Of a DNA stretch of 64,000 nucleotides, positions 50,137 through 62,238 are shown in pieces. The notes beneath the pieces are model-generated. The model saw nothing but the letters and a program-made list of their open reading frames with translations, ran no database searches and was not told the origin of the DNA. Source of the DNA: Litoditis marina (taxonomy: Eukaryota > Nematoda > Chromadorea > Rhabditida > Rhabditidae). Within the stretch, counting starts at the first letter, position 1. Each line of letters opens with the position of its first letter. The DNA lies in assembly GCA_964036275.1 (NCBI GenBank), contig OZ038440.1:10453690-10517689 (forward strand), in the 5' to 3' direction. A program made the translations under genes and the position numbers.

Positions 50137-51835
50137 GTACGTAAACTCAGAGTTATATCAAAACAACATTTGAAGATTTGTTTACCTAAATCTAGTCTGT
50201 TACTGGCAGAAAAGAACGGGCCAAATTTGTTACTTATCAAACTTACTTTTTTAAACTTTGATGATCATTAACTTTATGGAAAAAAATGCTGTTCATGAGA
50301 GTTCCGAGCTCACAGTTATTCAAACTGTAATTTATTGTGAATCATCGTAAGAAGCCTATAAATAACAACAAATTATGAATAGTTTGCCATCACTGCAGGT
50401 ACGTTCTTTCAGGGGTACTTTTTATATTTACAACGTAGGTCAATCATGATATTGATTTAACTTTCAAGTCTTACGGTCATCGAAAACATGATGTGGATTT
50501 TGTTCAACTGAGCCAACGAAAAAGGTCAGAAAGAAGATTTGAGAGCGCATTGAGCAGAACATAAAACTTGCTATTTAAGATACAAAAACATGTTGTCCTA
50601 CCACGCGAAATAGAGCCTTCAAACAAACATAATTATGAAAAACAATTAAAAAAGTTACTTAGATTTCGAACCAATACTTGAAAAAAGTTTTTGAGTTAAA
50701 GTTTTCCAGGAAGCTCCACTGATAGCAGCACGCGAATCAAAACCCGTGTACCGTGTACGAAGTGACATTTGTGCTGCAAAAGTTGTACTTACAAATAAGA
50801 TTAGGATGTACCGACGCAAACCCCCCCGAGTTTGACAATCACTCGATCGTAGTACTTGTTTTCATTTGTGATCTAAGTTGGACATACCGCACAACTGACA
50901 TTGAATTCACCACATCGTATTCATTCAAACATGAAATTCGAGAAAAAACATAGGAAACACAGAAATAGCAAGGGCGGTAGCACTAAATCATGAAACTCAC
51001 TATATCACAGCATTCTCGTTTAGGTGTAATTGGTTACTATGCTACATTATAGTAGTTGCGTATCCGAAACTTGGTATTTACGGAAACACAATTTGTAGAA
51101 AATTTTGACAACACTCTATACCTAACAGAGGAACGAGAAAATCGATGAGAAAAAACAGAGCAGTCTCTTTGAGAGGTCAACAAGTCAATGGAAAACAACA
51201 GATCACATGGGAGAAGAATACCTGACTACGAAGTAGCTGAAAGATTGAATGTTTAGCGGCTGACTCATTCAAAGTTCGCATGAAGCTAGTGAGAAGTTCA
51301 TAAGTTTCAAGGAAATACTGAAACGCTTGATTTGTGCAAAATTGTCACTAAACTTTTTGGATAGTCATATATATTGTACAGTCATTTGGTCAGAAATACC
51401 GAAAATGGTATGAACCAGTCACGTGACCGTGGGAAACCGTTAGCCATCTACTTCAATATTGAAATGTTCCATAAAACTGTTTCACACGTTTCACGTGACC
51501 ACAATGAATGGTAAACTTTGAGATTTGAGACAAGTATTGGATAAATGAAGTCTGTTAGGGCGTGTCCGGGGCTGAATGGAAGCCCGCGTAGTTTACCTTT
51601 GAGTGAACCGCGCGCGCGACGTCCACAAGGGTCAAAAAAGGACTTCCGCTATCTCTGCTGGCAAATATTGCATAGCAATTCAATAGATCTCTCCACAATG
51701 GGTATCTAAGTGGGCGGATAGTCCGCGCCAGACGAACACTCGCCTCACTTACAAACACACAGCAGAAAGTCAATACTTCGATGAGGACGATTCAAGCTAA
51801 ATGTTAACAAACACACATAGAAATCAGTACGGTAT

Positions 51836-52022
51836 ATAGTGAGTGTCAAATTTATATCTCGCCGGAATTGAACCTACGAGCAAAGGATTCGCAGTTGGGC
51901 GCTAACCACTGCGCTATTAGAGCACACAACGGGCAAGATCTGCAATCGAAGACATGTGTGCGTACACAGTGGAAAGTGAGATATACAGTACCCTCTCGCC
52001 TTTCCGTTGGCAACGACTATAT
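51836..52022 (-). mobile_element. tRNA-derived SINE copy
   Basis: Head (GGCGAGAGGGTACTGTATAT), then A box TAGCGCAGTGGTTAGCGCCC, B box GGTTCAATTCCGGC, and tail ATAAATTTGACACTCAC. The A box is intact; part of the tail is shortened compared with 5518-5712. Confidence 0.85.
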
Positions 52023-53555
52023 GAGGACTTTTACCGATCAACCTCAACAAGGACATGGGGATAGGACCAATCCTACTCAATAAGCTAAAGGCATGTGAAT
52101 AATACATTCTTTCCAATTTTCAATTCATGTCATGTTTTTCAGGAAGATGTCATGTTTTTCCTCCAACTTCTAATTGAAAGAATACATGTGTTGAAAGAAT
52201 AATCCAATACGGTATTTTGTTTGTACCATCAATTACGTTTCTGAAAATGAGAGCCTCCTATCATAAAAATCGAAAAATGTGCATAAATTCAGACTTTTCC
52301 TGTGATTCAATTCATCCCGGAAGGAACACAAATCTGGTCTGTTATCCGCTGAGCTACGTCGGTGGTTCTCACGGTTAATGGTGGTTTTTCGAGCATTTGA
52401 TAGGGAAGCGAGCCGCGTCGAGTGGTCAAGGCGCGCTCTTAGACAAACAGCAGAATGACAAGGGGTATAACATAGGACAAACTAGACGAATCGACTCTCG
52501 CAGATGGAGGGACGTCTGGGAGACAACTCGAAATGGGATGGAATGTTAGAGGGAAGCTCGGTTCTGTTGAAACAATTGGAAGAAACTTCCCGCACAGTTA
52601 CTCTAGAAAAAGATGATGAGACGTTAACTGTGATATGTATAATGATCACCGTTTCAACACGATCCGACGTGGAGCCATAAAAATAGAAATCGAGAACTCT
52701 TGCTGGTGCCAATAAGAAGTGGAAATTAGATAGACGAAGGAGGGGACATCAGTTTTGAAAGTTGTGAAAGACTTTCACAAGCAAATGAATGTAGAAATAT
52801 TGAACTATTCTTAGCAACCCAGCACTGACACAAACAATGGAACATTTTATTATTAAAAAAAACTGTGCTCTTGGAAGGTGGTGTCTTTTTCATGGAGTAT
52901 GGCTAACATTCTCAATGCTCACTATTTATATCACACAGTGTACAACTTTGTTTTCAGTTCATCATTGAGCGAACGGCTTATATTCAATGAAAGCAGGAAA
53001 CTCAAATGCATTCAGAGCGACTAGTCTAACAATTTGCGTGTTCTTGTAGTTTACGGGAAAAACGAGAAAGTTCCATTTCCTGCGTCTCATTTTCTCATAT
53101 CTCTTCAAGAGGATATAATTAGTGTCAACTGTTCTAGTTCGGTCTTTTATCCAACACTTCCTGGCGATTCGTTGGCTCTCGAGATGTTTTTCAGCCGGAT
53201 GGCCGGACCGGATTGACCGGTCTAGGGGGGAAACGGAGTGAACCGAGCACAAGAAAAGATGACACTGCATGGTGTAAGAAACCCCGAACATCTTGATGAA
53301 CAAGCGGGGTGGGAAGATTGGACCAAACTACCAAAACTAACAATTGATTTTCGCTTTATGGAAAATCGACGCGTTTATTTAATAATCAAGTAAACACTCT
53401 CTGAGCATCATGGCTCAACCGTGGATTACTGACAGATAGTTGCTTCAATTGGGTAGGAGAGATCGCCGATTGTTCAACCGGCTAACTGTAAAAACTTTAT
53501 ACATATATGATTATACCACACAATCAAGTAAAGTAGTTAATCATCCGCGTATCAG

Positions 53556-53679
53556 AAAATCTCTGGGAAGTGATCTTCTCGACACCTGCGTGATTCCATA
53601 TCCGACCGGATACCGAACTGGCAACCTCAACGTGGACGGACGCCACAACATCGGAGACACTATGTCTGAAACATGTTGA
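53556..53679 (+). CDS. possible terminal exon of the same unidentified gene
   Basis: After an acceptor-like GTATCAG the frame reads LDTCVIPYPTGYRTGNLNVD, then GRHNIGDTMSETC and stop. Codons such as GGA, AAC, CTC, ATC and GAC are those preferred in nematode genes. It accepts a phase 2 exon, matching the two upstream candidates. The opposite strand also has a good acceptor (ATGTTTCAG) and open frames here, so the strand is uncertain. Confidence 0.3.
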
Positions 53680-54444
53680 TATCAGTCAAAGTCAACTTGT
53701 TATATCAAGTCGACTTTGTACTCCAAGTCAACTTGTGTCAGTAGATTAGTGTTGTACATCAGTAGATACTACTACTTTTCTATCAGATTTTAATGTTTTT
53801 ACGTGTTCTTCAGGTACTTTTGGAGGTGTGAAAGTTATGAACGTGTGTAAACGGTATGAACGTGAGCAACAAGCAGCCAAACTTCGATTTACGTGAAACT
53901 GTGATCTGTGAACAACATCAGAAAACCGGAAATCAAATTAATGATGTGCACGCTTTGTGATATTAGTGTTTCATCACGTAACTATTTTATAATATAGTAG
54001 AAGTGAATCTCAACCAATTTTAGTTGCAGCAACTTACACTTTTTGCACTGTTACTTTCGCTTATGTATGATCAACACCACTGAACTAAAGTGAAAATCAG
54101 CTTGTGGGAATGGAAACCACCTGCATTCTGATTGCTGCACTGTAAAGTTTAACAAATTCTCAATTTAATGGAATGACCTTTAACCAACTAGCAAATGCAA
54201 AAGCACGAAATAAAGTGCAAACTTCTTAGTGTTCGCCAAAACCCACTTTTCAATTTGAAATGAAAGTAATTCAATAAGTGCATGTATTTACCACATTTCT
54301 TTGAGTGTGAGCTCAGCTAAAAATAAATACATTCGGCAAAACAAAGTTTTGCATCAGAATGTCGGCTACGAAATTTGTTTTCCACCTGACACTGTAAATA
54401 ACACACATAATTTCCAGCTGTAGACTAAACTATTAATATATACA

Positions 54445-54810
54445 TCAAGGTCGCTTATAGGAAGTGAAAAAGGTAACAAGGAAGTGCTCAAATTTTTCAT
54501 AGCAGGCGTTAATGTTCAACGCTGGTATAGTTCTCGTCATTTCTTGCGAGATTGTTGGCAGCGTGCAAGACATTATTCCACTGTAAAAAAAAATTACGTT
54601 GTAGCAGCATGTGAGCAAGAAGAAACTTCAGAAAACATTTGCATTTCTGTTGATTGGCAGGCTGCTGAGGTCTCAGTGAGAATGGCGAGAACTACATGGT
54701 ACGTGCTATCTTTCATCTGGTTTTCTGCACTTTTCTTTCAAAAACTCACTCAGTCGAAAAGGTTGGCCTGATACACACACCAAGCAGAGCACGAACACGC
54801 AGAGAAGCAT
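54445..54810 (-). CDS. small secreted cysteine-containing protein (3 exons)
   Basis: Exons 54810-54750, 54664-54598 and 54580-54445 join in phase to 87 residues. The signal peptide is MLLCVFVLCLVCVSG. The mature part has cysteines spaced CQSTEMQMFSEVSSC, then MSC, then NACYEKFEHF, and ends SYKRP. Spacing and helical feel resemble small nematode secreted Cys proteins of the DUF19/T20D4.11 type, but this is unproven. The second intron is only 17 bp in this model, which is too short to be normal. So exon 2 or 3 must be adjusted; only exon 1 with its donor (CTGA|GTGAGT) is solid. Confidence 0.4.
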
Positions 54811-55116
54811 TGTGATGAAATGATGCTGGTTATGCCATAAGTATAGGTGTGGGAGTACGGAAATACATCATCTGCAAAACGGAAATTGGATAAACACTGA
54901 CGTAAGTTGTTTGTAACAAAACAAGTGTTTCTAAGCTAAGAACATGTTCTGTGTTTCTGTTCCACTACTTGTGTAACAAATAAATCTCTTATTCAGAAGT
55001 TAAGTTTTTCAACTTTTATATTCTGACCAAATTAGGCCTTTCTTTAGATAAAAAGAGAAATCAAGTGACCAGTGATTTGATAAGCATAACAGTGGAAAAA
55101 CTGATTATTTATTATC

Positions 55117-55177
55117 GTGAGACAAGTTTATAATTCCGGCGAGAGACATAAGTTTATAAATTTGGCACCCATCATAC
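55117..55177 (+). mobile_element. SINE 3' fragment
   Basis: ATTCCGGCGAGAGACATAAG followed by TTTATAAATTTGGCACCCAT matches the B-box end and tail of the SINE family. Head and A box are missing. Confidence 0.65.
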
Positions 55178-55904
55178 ACCTCTGAAACTGACCCTTGCAA
55201 GTTTCGGGTCGAACTTTGAAGAACAGGGGTAACTTCAAAGGAGACCGGAGAGCAACATGGTTTCTCGTATAGCTGATGTATCCTACTTTTGATTGGGCGT
55301 GTTGCGTGTCGCGCGGCATTGTCATGTGAATGTCACGTGAACTGATCAAACTAATATATAGTTATTTGTGCTCTCTGATCTCAAAGCTGCCCGAAACAAA
55401 ACCCCTGCTCAGGTTGTGTTCCGGTCTCCTTTCAACTCTGACTAACTTCAACCCTCGTTCAAACAGGAATCAACAAGTAAGACTGCAATGGGAATTTTCT
55501 GTTGAGAACGTGAAAATGTGATTCTCTTTTTCCAGATCTCATTCTGACAAGACTAAATGTCTAACCCTGGAAATGAATGTTAGCACCTGTTTTCTGCGTA
55601 CTCTACATTTCACGAATGAAATCGCAATGAAATACAATCTGACTAGAAATAATACTCGTGTTACCCAAATCGAAACCAAAACGTTCTCTCACTCATCTCA
55701 TTTTACGCCCTTAGGACGAAATTTGTTTATAGTTCGATCTTCGGTGCTCGTTCTATCATTCTATTAGAATGTAAGTTATGTGGGTATTACTATCGTGGAT
55801 GTATTATTCAAGAAAACGGAAGAACGCGCATGTTTTCGAATAACTAATATCAGGAACTCGTATAGTACTTCAGGAGTGTCACAAAATGTGTTGTTTTGAC
55901 TATG

Positions 55905-56048
55905 TATAGTCGTTGCCAACGGAAAGGCGAGGGGTACTGTATATCTCACTTTCCGTTGTGTACGCACACAAGTCTTCGATTCCCAAGCTGACCGGTCGCA
56001 GGTTCGATTCCGGGGAGAGACAGAAATTTATAAATTAGGCACCCAATA
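55905..56048 (+). mobile_element. tRNA-derived SINE copy lacking the A box
   Basis: The head (AGTCGTTGCCAACGGAAAGG, then GTACTGTATATC) joins almost directly to the B box (GCAGGTTCGATTCCGG) and tail (TTTATAAATTAGGCACCC). About 50 bp including the A box are deleted relative to 5518-5712. Confidence 0.8.
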
Positions 56049-56153
56049 TGAGTCGATTAGATGTATTATTTTGCGATTCTAGTGTTCAATCGGAGATGAA
56101 TGACGTGGAATTGAATTCCAATGAAAATATAAGAAGCAAGCGACCGAATCTGC

Positions 56154-56218
56154 GTTGTAGTTCGAGCCTGACACACGCCATAATTTCCACCAAAAAGCAA
56201 AGGGATCAAACTACAAAC
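56154..56218. mobile_element. mini-MITE
   Basis: GTTGTAGTTCGAG and GGATCAAACTACAAAC form inverted ends around about 38 bp. It lies 170 bp downstream of the neuropeptide gene's stop codon. Confidence 0.65.
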
Positions 56219-56388
56219 ACAACGGCCTATGGAAAATATGCAACACACACAAACAACGAATGATTCATTGACCCTGCTAGACTGAAATAATACAAACACA
56301 TACAATGATGATGTAAAATGGTGAAACAGAATCTACCGAAGCCCCTCTCTCCGGCAAAATCGTGTCACCATAACTGGTCGCAATGCGT

Positions 56389-59300
56389 TCACTTACGACC
56401 GAACCTGTAAGAAGTTTTGTTTTGAACAGTAATAATAATATAAAGAACGAGAAAAGTTTAATTTACATGAAATAATAACATCATTTACTGAGTATGTTTC
56501 TGATTGTGTTTGCTTGATGTAGAAAAAGTAATGGCGAGTTTTATTTAAAGTGGGTCACGTTTGTTGGAAGAGTTGAAATATTTTGTGGTAAAGTGAAACA
56601 ATTACTTTCAAAAACAAACTCGAAAACAAAACTGACCTCAATCGCTCTGCTTCGTTCAAAGATTGAATAATCTTGCTAGTCATCGGCGATCGCTTACTAC
56701 TGAAAAGAAATAAGAGTTATAGACAGACCATGTTTTTTTGCTTCGAAGTTGTGTCTTCCGTCCTCTTTCTCTCTGTTTTCTCTCTGTTCTCTTCCTCTCT
56801 ACTTCTCTTTCTCTCTCTCTCGCTCTCTTTCTTTTTCTTCCATTATCTTTGCTCTTAGAAGCCGTGCTGTACTTCTTCGCAGATGTTTGTGAAATTGAAA
56901 ATGTATCACTCACTGAGAGTATGCAAGTGCGTCCATAATGTCAGAGTCGGTATTAAAGTTGAGGTTTCTGAAATTGAGAAAATACCGATATTCATTGATA
57001 AAAAAATTCTCAAAGAAGAGTTTGAGTTTCTTTCGAACAAGTAATTACGAAAACAACTACTGCTTTCGAAACGCCACAAATTGTTATTAACAACTGAATT
57101 TATTATCGGGCCTTTGTTTCTTTTCTTAGAATATGGGCCACATTATCTTATTCTGAGCGAACGACGCAATTAGGTAACAGTGAATAATTCCCGACGTTTG
57201 CTACTCGACACCGCCGCGGCATGATCGCCCATAAATTTCTCCTGCATACAAAATGAGCGGATTGCGAAAAACGGATGAATTTGAATAATTAAAGTGTTCA
57301 TAAACGGTAAACAAAAACAAAGTCAAACAGCAAAACAAACAGCACTAAAGAGCAACTCTAGCGATTTTCGTTTATTTTTTATTTTAGTTCGATTTTAGTT
57401 CTAGTTCGATCTTTGATCAAACTTTCATAAGTTGTTGGACTCCATGTCAATGTTTCACTGGGACTATAAAACGAACCTGTAGGGGTATAGTGACTGCCAT
57501 CCGCTTCGCTTTCCGTATCGTAGTCGACCGGCTCCGTTCATTGCAGATGTGAACTTCGTGATATCACTCTTCTTCTCGAATCCAACTGCGCTGAAACATT
57601 TCAATAACATTACTTTTGTAACGAGTGCCAATTCAAAAAAAAACATAGTCATGTTCTTCTCGGTACTTTTTCAAAACCTTTCCTAACCATTTTGTAGCGT
57701 TCTCAGATATTTGGAGTTCCAAGTAATCATTTACTCTGGTTCCATTCTCAAACTAGTCCTGCTTTTATTGGAACGCAACTAAACGAATTTCACACACTTA
57801 TTATTAGGCCTGGTTATTACTTTGATCTTTCGTCCCTCATTATGGAATTCAGGTCTCCAGTGGATAATTTTTTTCCTAGCTATGTTCATTGATAAAGGCT
57901 ATATTAACATAATTGCTACTTTTTCGTTGTTCAGAGTGTTTGGTGTACTCAGATTGTAATAGTTTGTGCTCCTATCAAAGAATAATCGTCTATTCTATCG
58001 GTAGTATTTGCAAATTAGAAAAACGTTCATCAAATATATAGTACCCTATAGTACTATAGTACCCTGCTCATGTAAACGCGTTTGGAACCAGATGTATTGC
58101 GGTAAAACACTGTACTTGTTATGTTCAAATATACAGGTGTTTCAAACTTTTCTAATTACTTAGATTCACTTTTCTGAGAACTAATTTTGAATCTACGACT
58201 ATAGTCTACTCTCATTAAGAATCCAACAAGTACTGTGCTGTAATACCACAAGCAGATGTTAATCACGGAACCAAATTTATTTCAAAAGAGCGTACTCAAA
58301 CAAGTGTGAAAGTCTGGAGTTTGAGTACAGATAATATTTCAAACTCGAATTGCAAGAAACGGAGCTAGTTTTCTTTTCAACTCCGATGTTGATGGAGCCG
58401 CCCAGATTTTAGGAGGTTGAAGCGGAAGTTAGTCAGGAGCTGATCTCTCAAAATCAGTTCACGAGTGTGCATTGCCAGTTTGTAAAGTTTTGAATACGCG
58501 CACAATACTCACAACTACCAAACATACGGTGACTACACAAAACTAGGCTTTCGAAAACGTTCTTTCATTTTATTTCTGACAATATCGTGCTGCTTGTAGA
58601 AGAAAGTGTTGCGCATACATTTAGCTCATTGGTCTTGCTGATGTTCCGAGACAGACATTGAGGTTAAATCTGAGTTCAGCGTCCGTTTTCATGCGGTTTA
58701 CACTTTGAGCTTGTGATCATACAACCTGGGATTATGGAACAGAAACTGTGCCCAGTGATAGCTTGAGCTAACCTGACCTTTCCGTTATTTCAACCAAGGC
58801 CTTTGTACCCACATTTGTCTGGTACTACCGAAGTTTGTATCAAATATAACCTTTTCGATACTTTATATGGTCAGAAGAGTTAACTTTCAACTGAGGAAAA
58901 CGTGGCCACAACTTGGTCAGGTTGGTCCCACGATTACTTTGCTGCGGTGGCTTATAGCATGAAGATAGAAAATAACCTCTCAGTCATTCCACCCCTAACT
59001 TTGCACATATCATAGTTGTTGTTCTGACTCCAGATTCATGCTGAACATGCAACCAAGTTCTCAGAGGACTGAATCACTGATCATTTTCGTGTCAAATCAG
59101 GGTGGGCGGGCAACAAGTACGGATTGGGTCTACGAGGGGTTTCTTCACACGTTCTCAGTAGCCCTGTTTTTGTTCAAAATTGGGCAACAGTAATCAGAAA
59201 GCCACGTATGATGAAAACAGTCATAAATCGGTATGAAATCCACCACAGCGACTTATCTCTTGGTGTTCATTTCGGACAAATAAACGTTATTACAGTAAAA

Positions 59301-59659
59301 ATGTCAGTACAATTCATTTGTAAATCTACGCTTCTGTTTCTGGGCTCGAAACCGTGCAGACTAAAACCAATTCTAGTGTTCACCTCTACGTTCTTCACCT
59401 ACGCAGTCTTCGACCAAGAAATGAACCACATATCGAACAAGTCCACTACAGTACTTTATCACTACACATGTGGTACGAAAGTCTCTATCTCTCAAATCTT
59501 GGAAAACGTTCAGTAAGTGTGCACATGGTTATTCCACGCTTTCCAACGTTTCACACATCCCACTTGACTATGCAATTGACAAGTACAAACAACTAACCAT
59601 GACACCAAGCATACAATGCACAGAAATAGGATAGAGACAATTGTGGCGCCGTTCCTCAT
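56389..59659 (-). CDS. flp-34: NPY/NPF-type FLP neuropeptide precursor, flp-34-like (5 exons)
   Basis: Exons 59659-59598, 57590-57477, 56967-56914, 56699-56637 and 56404-56389 give 102 residues with matching phases. A signal peptide (MRNGATIVSILFLCIVCLVS) is followed by a Lys-Lys site and then SDITKFTSAMNGAGRLRY-GKR, an amidated RY-peptide. After a spacer and another Lys-Arg site comes SPMTSKIIQSLNEAERLRF-GRK just before the stop, an amidated RF-peptide. The LRY/LRF-amide ends and helical peptide bodies fit the NPY/NPF-like FLP-34 group; I recall the C. elegans FLP-34 peptide ending NNAGRLRY-amide. The peptides would act on a neuropeptide receptor (NPR-type GPCR) after dense-core vesicle release. 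Intron 1 is about 2 kb. The last exon codes only five residues. The gene symbol is by similarity from memory. Confidence 0.85.
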
Positions 59660-59716
59660 GCTGGCGGTATAGGTAGAATATAAGAAAGACCTGTGAAGTG
59701 AGGGAGGGTCGACCAG

Positions 59717-59764
59717 GCCCCGCCCCCTCGCATATCTCAGATGGCCTGCCAACGCACTATATAA
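59717..59764 (-). promoter_or_regulatory. neuropeptide gene promoter: TATA plus GC box
   Basis: On the minus strand TTATATAG (59764-59757) is followed by GGGGGCGGGGCC (59728-59717), about 60-100 bp upstream of the start codon. The GC box matches the Sp1/KLF-type consensus and stands out in AT-rich DNA. Confidence 0.45.
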
Positions 59765-60264
59765 CCATTAGGCTTCGAAATGGGTTGGAAATGATGAATG
59801 GTCCCATGATATCACATCCTGGTTCGGCTTCCGTGATGTTTGGCAAAACATTTAGGAGGCATTAGAGTTTCAAGCGATGACAGATTAGGCAAACACGAAA
59901 CATACTAATTTACACGTATCAAATCAGGATATTGGTCTATTTGAGTCTGAAGATTTTTAGAAAAGTTTATTGGGGCACTCTGCCGGATGATCACATAGTT
60001 GTTCTCAATGTTTAATCTATCGAAAATATCCCCGTAACTTCAGGTGAACATGCAATTTCAATCACATGACATAACGTATGAACGTCCATATTTCGATCAT
60101 TGTGTTTTCTGGATCTCATTCGCATGAAGAACTGAAAACATGCAGGATATCTGCAGTGAAAATTTGACTCGCGTGTTATGAGATATCTATGTAGGGTACG
60201 TGTGCTAATTATCGGGTTCGCTCTTATTCAATGCAGGATGATACGGTGTTGCCTTATTCCTCGG

Positions 60265-60344
60265 TGTTTGTATTTTCATGCCGTTGTTTTTTTTGGTCTG
60301 AATAGTATATTAACGGCATGTACCGAGATCAAACAGCAACAAAC
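60265..60344. mobile_element. diverged mini-MITE
   Basis: The arms carry TTTGTATTTTCATGCCGTT and AACGGCATGTACCGAGATCA, then AACAGCAACAAAC. The inner arm pair (GCCGTT/AACGGC) is exact, the ends are eroded. Confidence 0.45.
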
Positions 60345-61120
60345 ATTGAGTAAATCCCCAAAGCTCTTCTCAACCTAACTTTCAGGTATTTTTTATTCGG
60401 GTGTTTCTCGCCTTTAAGAAAGTCGAAAGTGAATAACTATATTCCTATAACTGTCAACATGCCACGAAGATATGACCGCCTAAACCCCGTTCATTGTTAG
60501 AATTTAATTAGTATTAGATGAAATCAGTCCCACAGCGTATTAGTTGTTTTTCTATAACTTAAAAACACGAATTCCGTTGAGGATTACCATTAAAGGCATA
60601 TACGGAAGTACGTGGGTTGGGATATAACGTAATCCTCATTTGTAACCAAAATTATGCAATCGTACCTATAGACGTCATTTTGACTTTACTCTTCCTGTCA
60701 TCGCGATTTTCCTTATTTTCCACCTGTTTCTATTAAAAAGACGATTTAATCATAACTTCAATCTGAAAACTGCTCAATAACAAGTGTTTGCATCATATTA
60801 CGAATTAAAACACACTGGGTGAACTGACGTTTCAAAAATGAATTGAAGAACAATTGCAAAAAAAAAAAGTTCATCAAACCTATGATCTAAAAATAAACCG
60901 CAACTTTGGTGGTCAAACGTTGTTCAAATCAGGTTGTTTCCATAATTAGATGAAGCACTGCTTTGTTGGAATCCATCTTTCATAAAATGTGCTCGATACG
61001 GAAATTTCAATCAGATAGCACTGACAGCTGACGTTTGAGATACTATGTGGTCTACAAATTGAACATATTTTTATTTACTACAGCCGATTGAAGGGTGCAA
61101 GAACACATTTTGGGAACATT

Positions 61121-61430
61121 GACTTTTTACCCCCCACCTTTCTGAAATTGTATTGCGTTTGGGGAATTGTAGAGGTTTGAGGGTGGGGGGTAAAAAGTAA
61201 ACATTTCCGGTATTGAAGCTTAGCCCCCCACTCGTTGAAGTTCGACCCGCCACCGTTGAAGTTCTACCCCCCGTCGACCTAGGTGGGGGATAAATAGCAG
61301 ATGTCGAAGTTGATTTTTGACCCCCCCCCCCCTCCCCTAGATTTTCAGGTTTTAGCTAAGGTGGGGGGTTGACGTGCTACGGGGGGGGGGGACCCAACTG
61401 AAGTGGGGGGCGATATTTCAATTTTCCCCA
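61121..61430. repeat. G/C-homopolymer inverted-repeat block
   Basis: TTTTTACCCCCCACC (about 61124) and GGTGGGGGGTAAAAA (about 61182) form inverted arms. Further on are CCCCCCCCCCCC near 61321, G runs near 61381 and GGTGGGGG motifs at several sites. At least four G-runs of 4 or more occur on each strand, giving potential quadruplex tracts. No coding signal. Confidence 0.75.
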
Positions 61431-62238
61431 CATTTTAATTAGAGAGAAGTTTGCGGAGAGAAGATACAATCCATGACACCTTTTTGAAGTATTCCAACAT
61501 ACACGTTTCGCTCACGTGAAAGAAATTTTCGTTCAGACATTCAGTTCATACCAATCGCTATAGTATTGGTCAATTGCACAGTCACGTAGAACATGTTAAA
61601 CACAGCAGAACTCAGAAACGTGCGATGAAAAAGCGATTCCTCATTAGAAGGCAGAATTTACGTGACTATGCAATTTACTTCTACTATATCTGAGTTTTAT
61701 TCACATTCTGCCCACCTTTGATGAAAAATCACTTTAGTTCATTTCTAAATTTGAATTTCGTTTTTTTTTTTTGTAAAACAAGACACATATTTTTTTCTTC
61801 GAACATATTTGGGGAACATAATGCAAGGACATGCAACTAGGGTGTTCGCCGAATCGTGCTCAGGGCGATCGGCTGGTTATCATTTTTAAATGAATGTGAG
61901 ATGAGAGACAGAAGGCGTCTCTGGTGTTCATTTCGTCTTGAACAGACAAAAAACTGAGTCACTGGAAAAACTCTTGCATATCGAACTATCGGAGAAACCA
62001 CCAGCAAAAACGCAGTAACACTTCTTTCTAAACAGCCCAGCAGTAAGTTTTCATGAATGGTCAATTTAGATCTGTTTTAATTCAGTCTCTTATTCTTTAT
62101 GTATTTTCCAAAGATCGGGACCGAAAAATGCGAGTTTAATGGAGTTTACTGTATACATATGAAAGCAATGTGACGAATTAGTACGAAAATGTTTCTCTAT
62201 CGTGTTCAGATGCAATAACCAAACAGGTTTTTACATAC

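Larger units (their letters stand above)
59765..62238. other. no gene supported
   Basis: This holds the diverged mini-MITE at 60265-60344 and the G/C block at 61121-61430. The only coding candidates are the two possible second exons of the 62.3 kb gene at about 61840-62080. Confidence 0.4.

Noticed and set aside
52320..52370. tRNA-like A box (TAGCTCAGCGG on the minus strand)
   Set aside because: There is no B box or acceptor stem at the right distance; at most a tRNA relic, and not the SINE family.
52962..53303. 113-codon minus-strand frame
   Set aside because: No signal peptide, motif or splice context; likely chance.
59124..59516. 130-codon plus-strand frame
   Set aside because: It lies in intron 1 of the neuropeptide gene on the other strand and has no motif or coding-like codon use.
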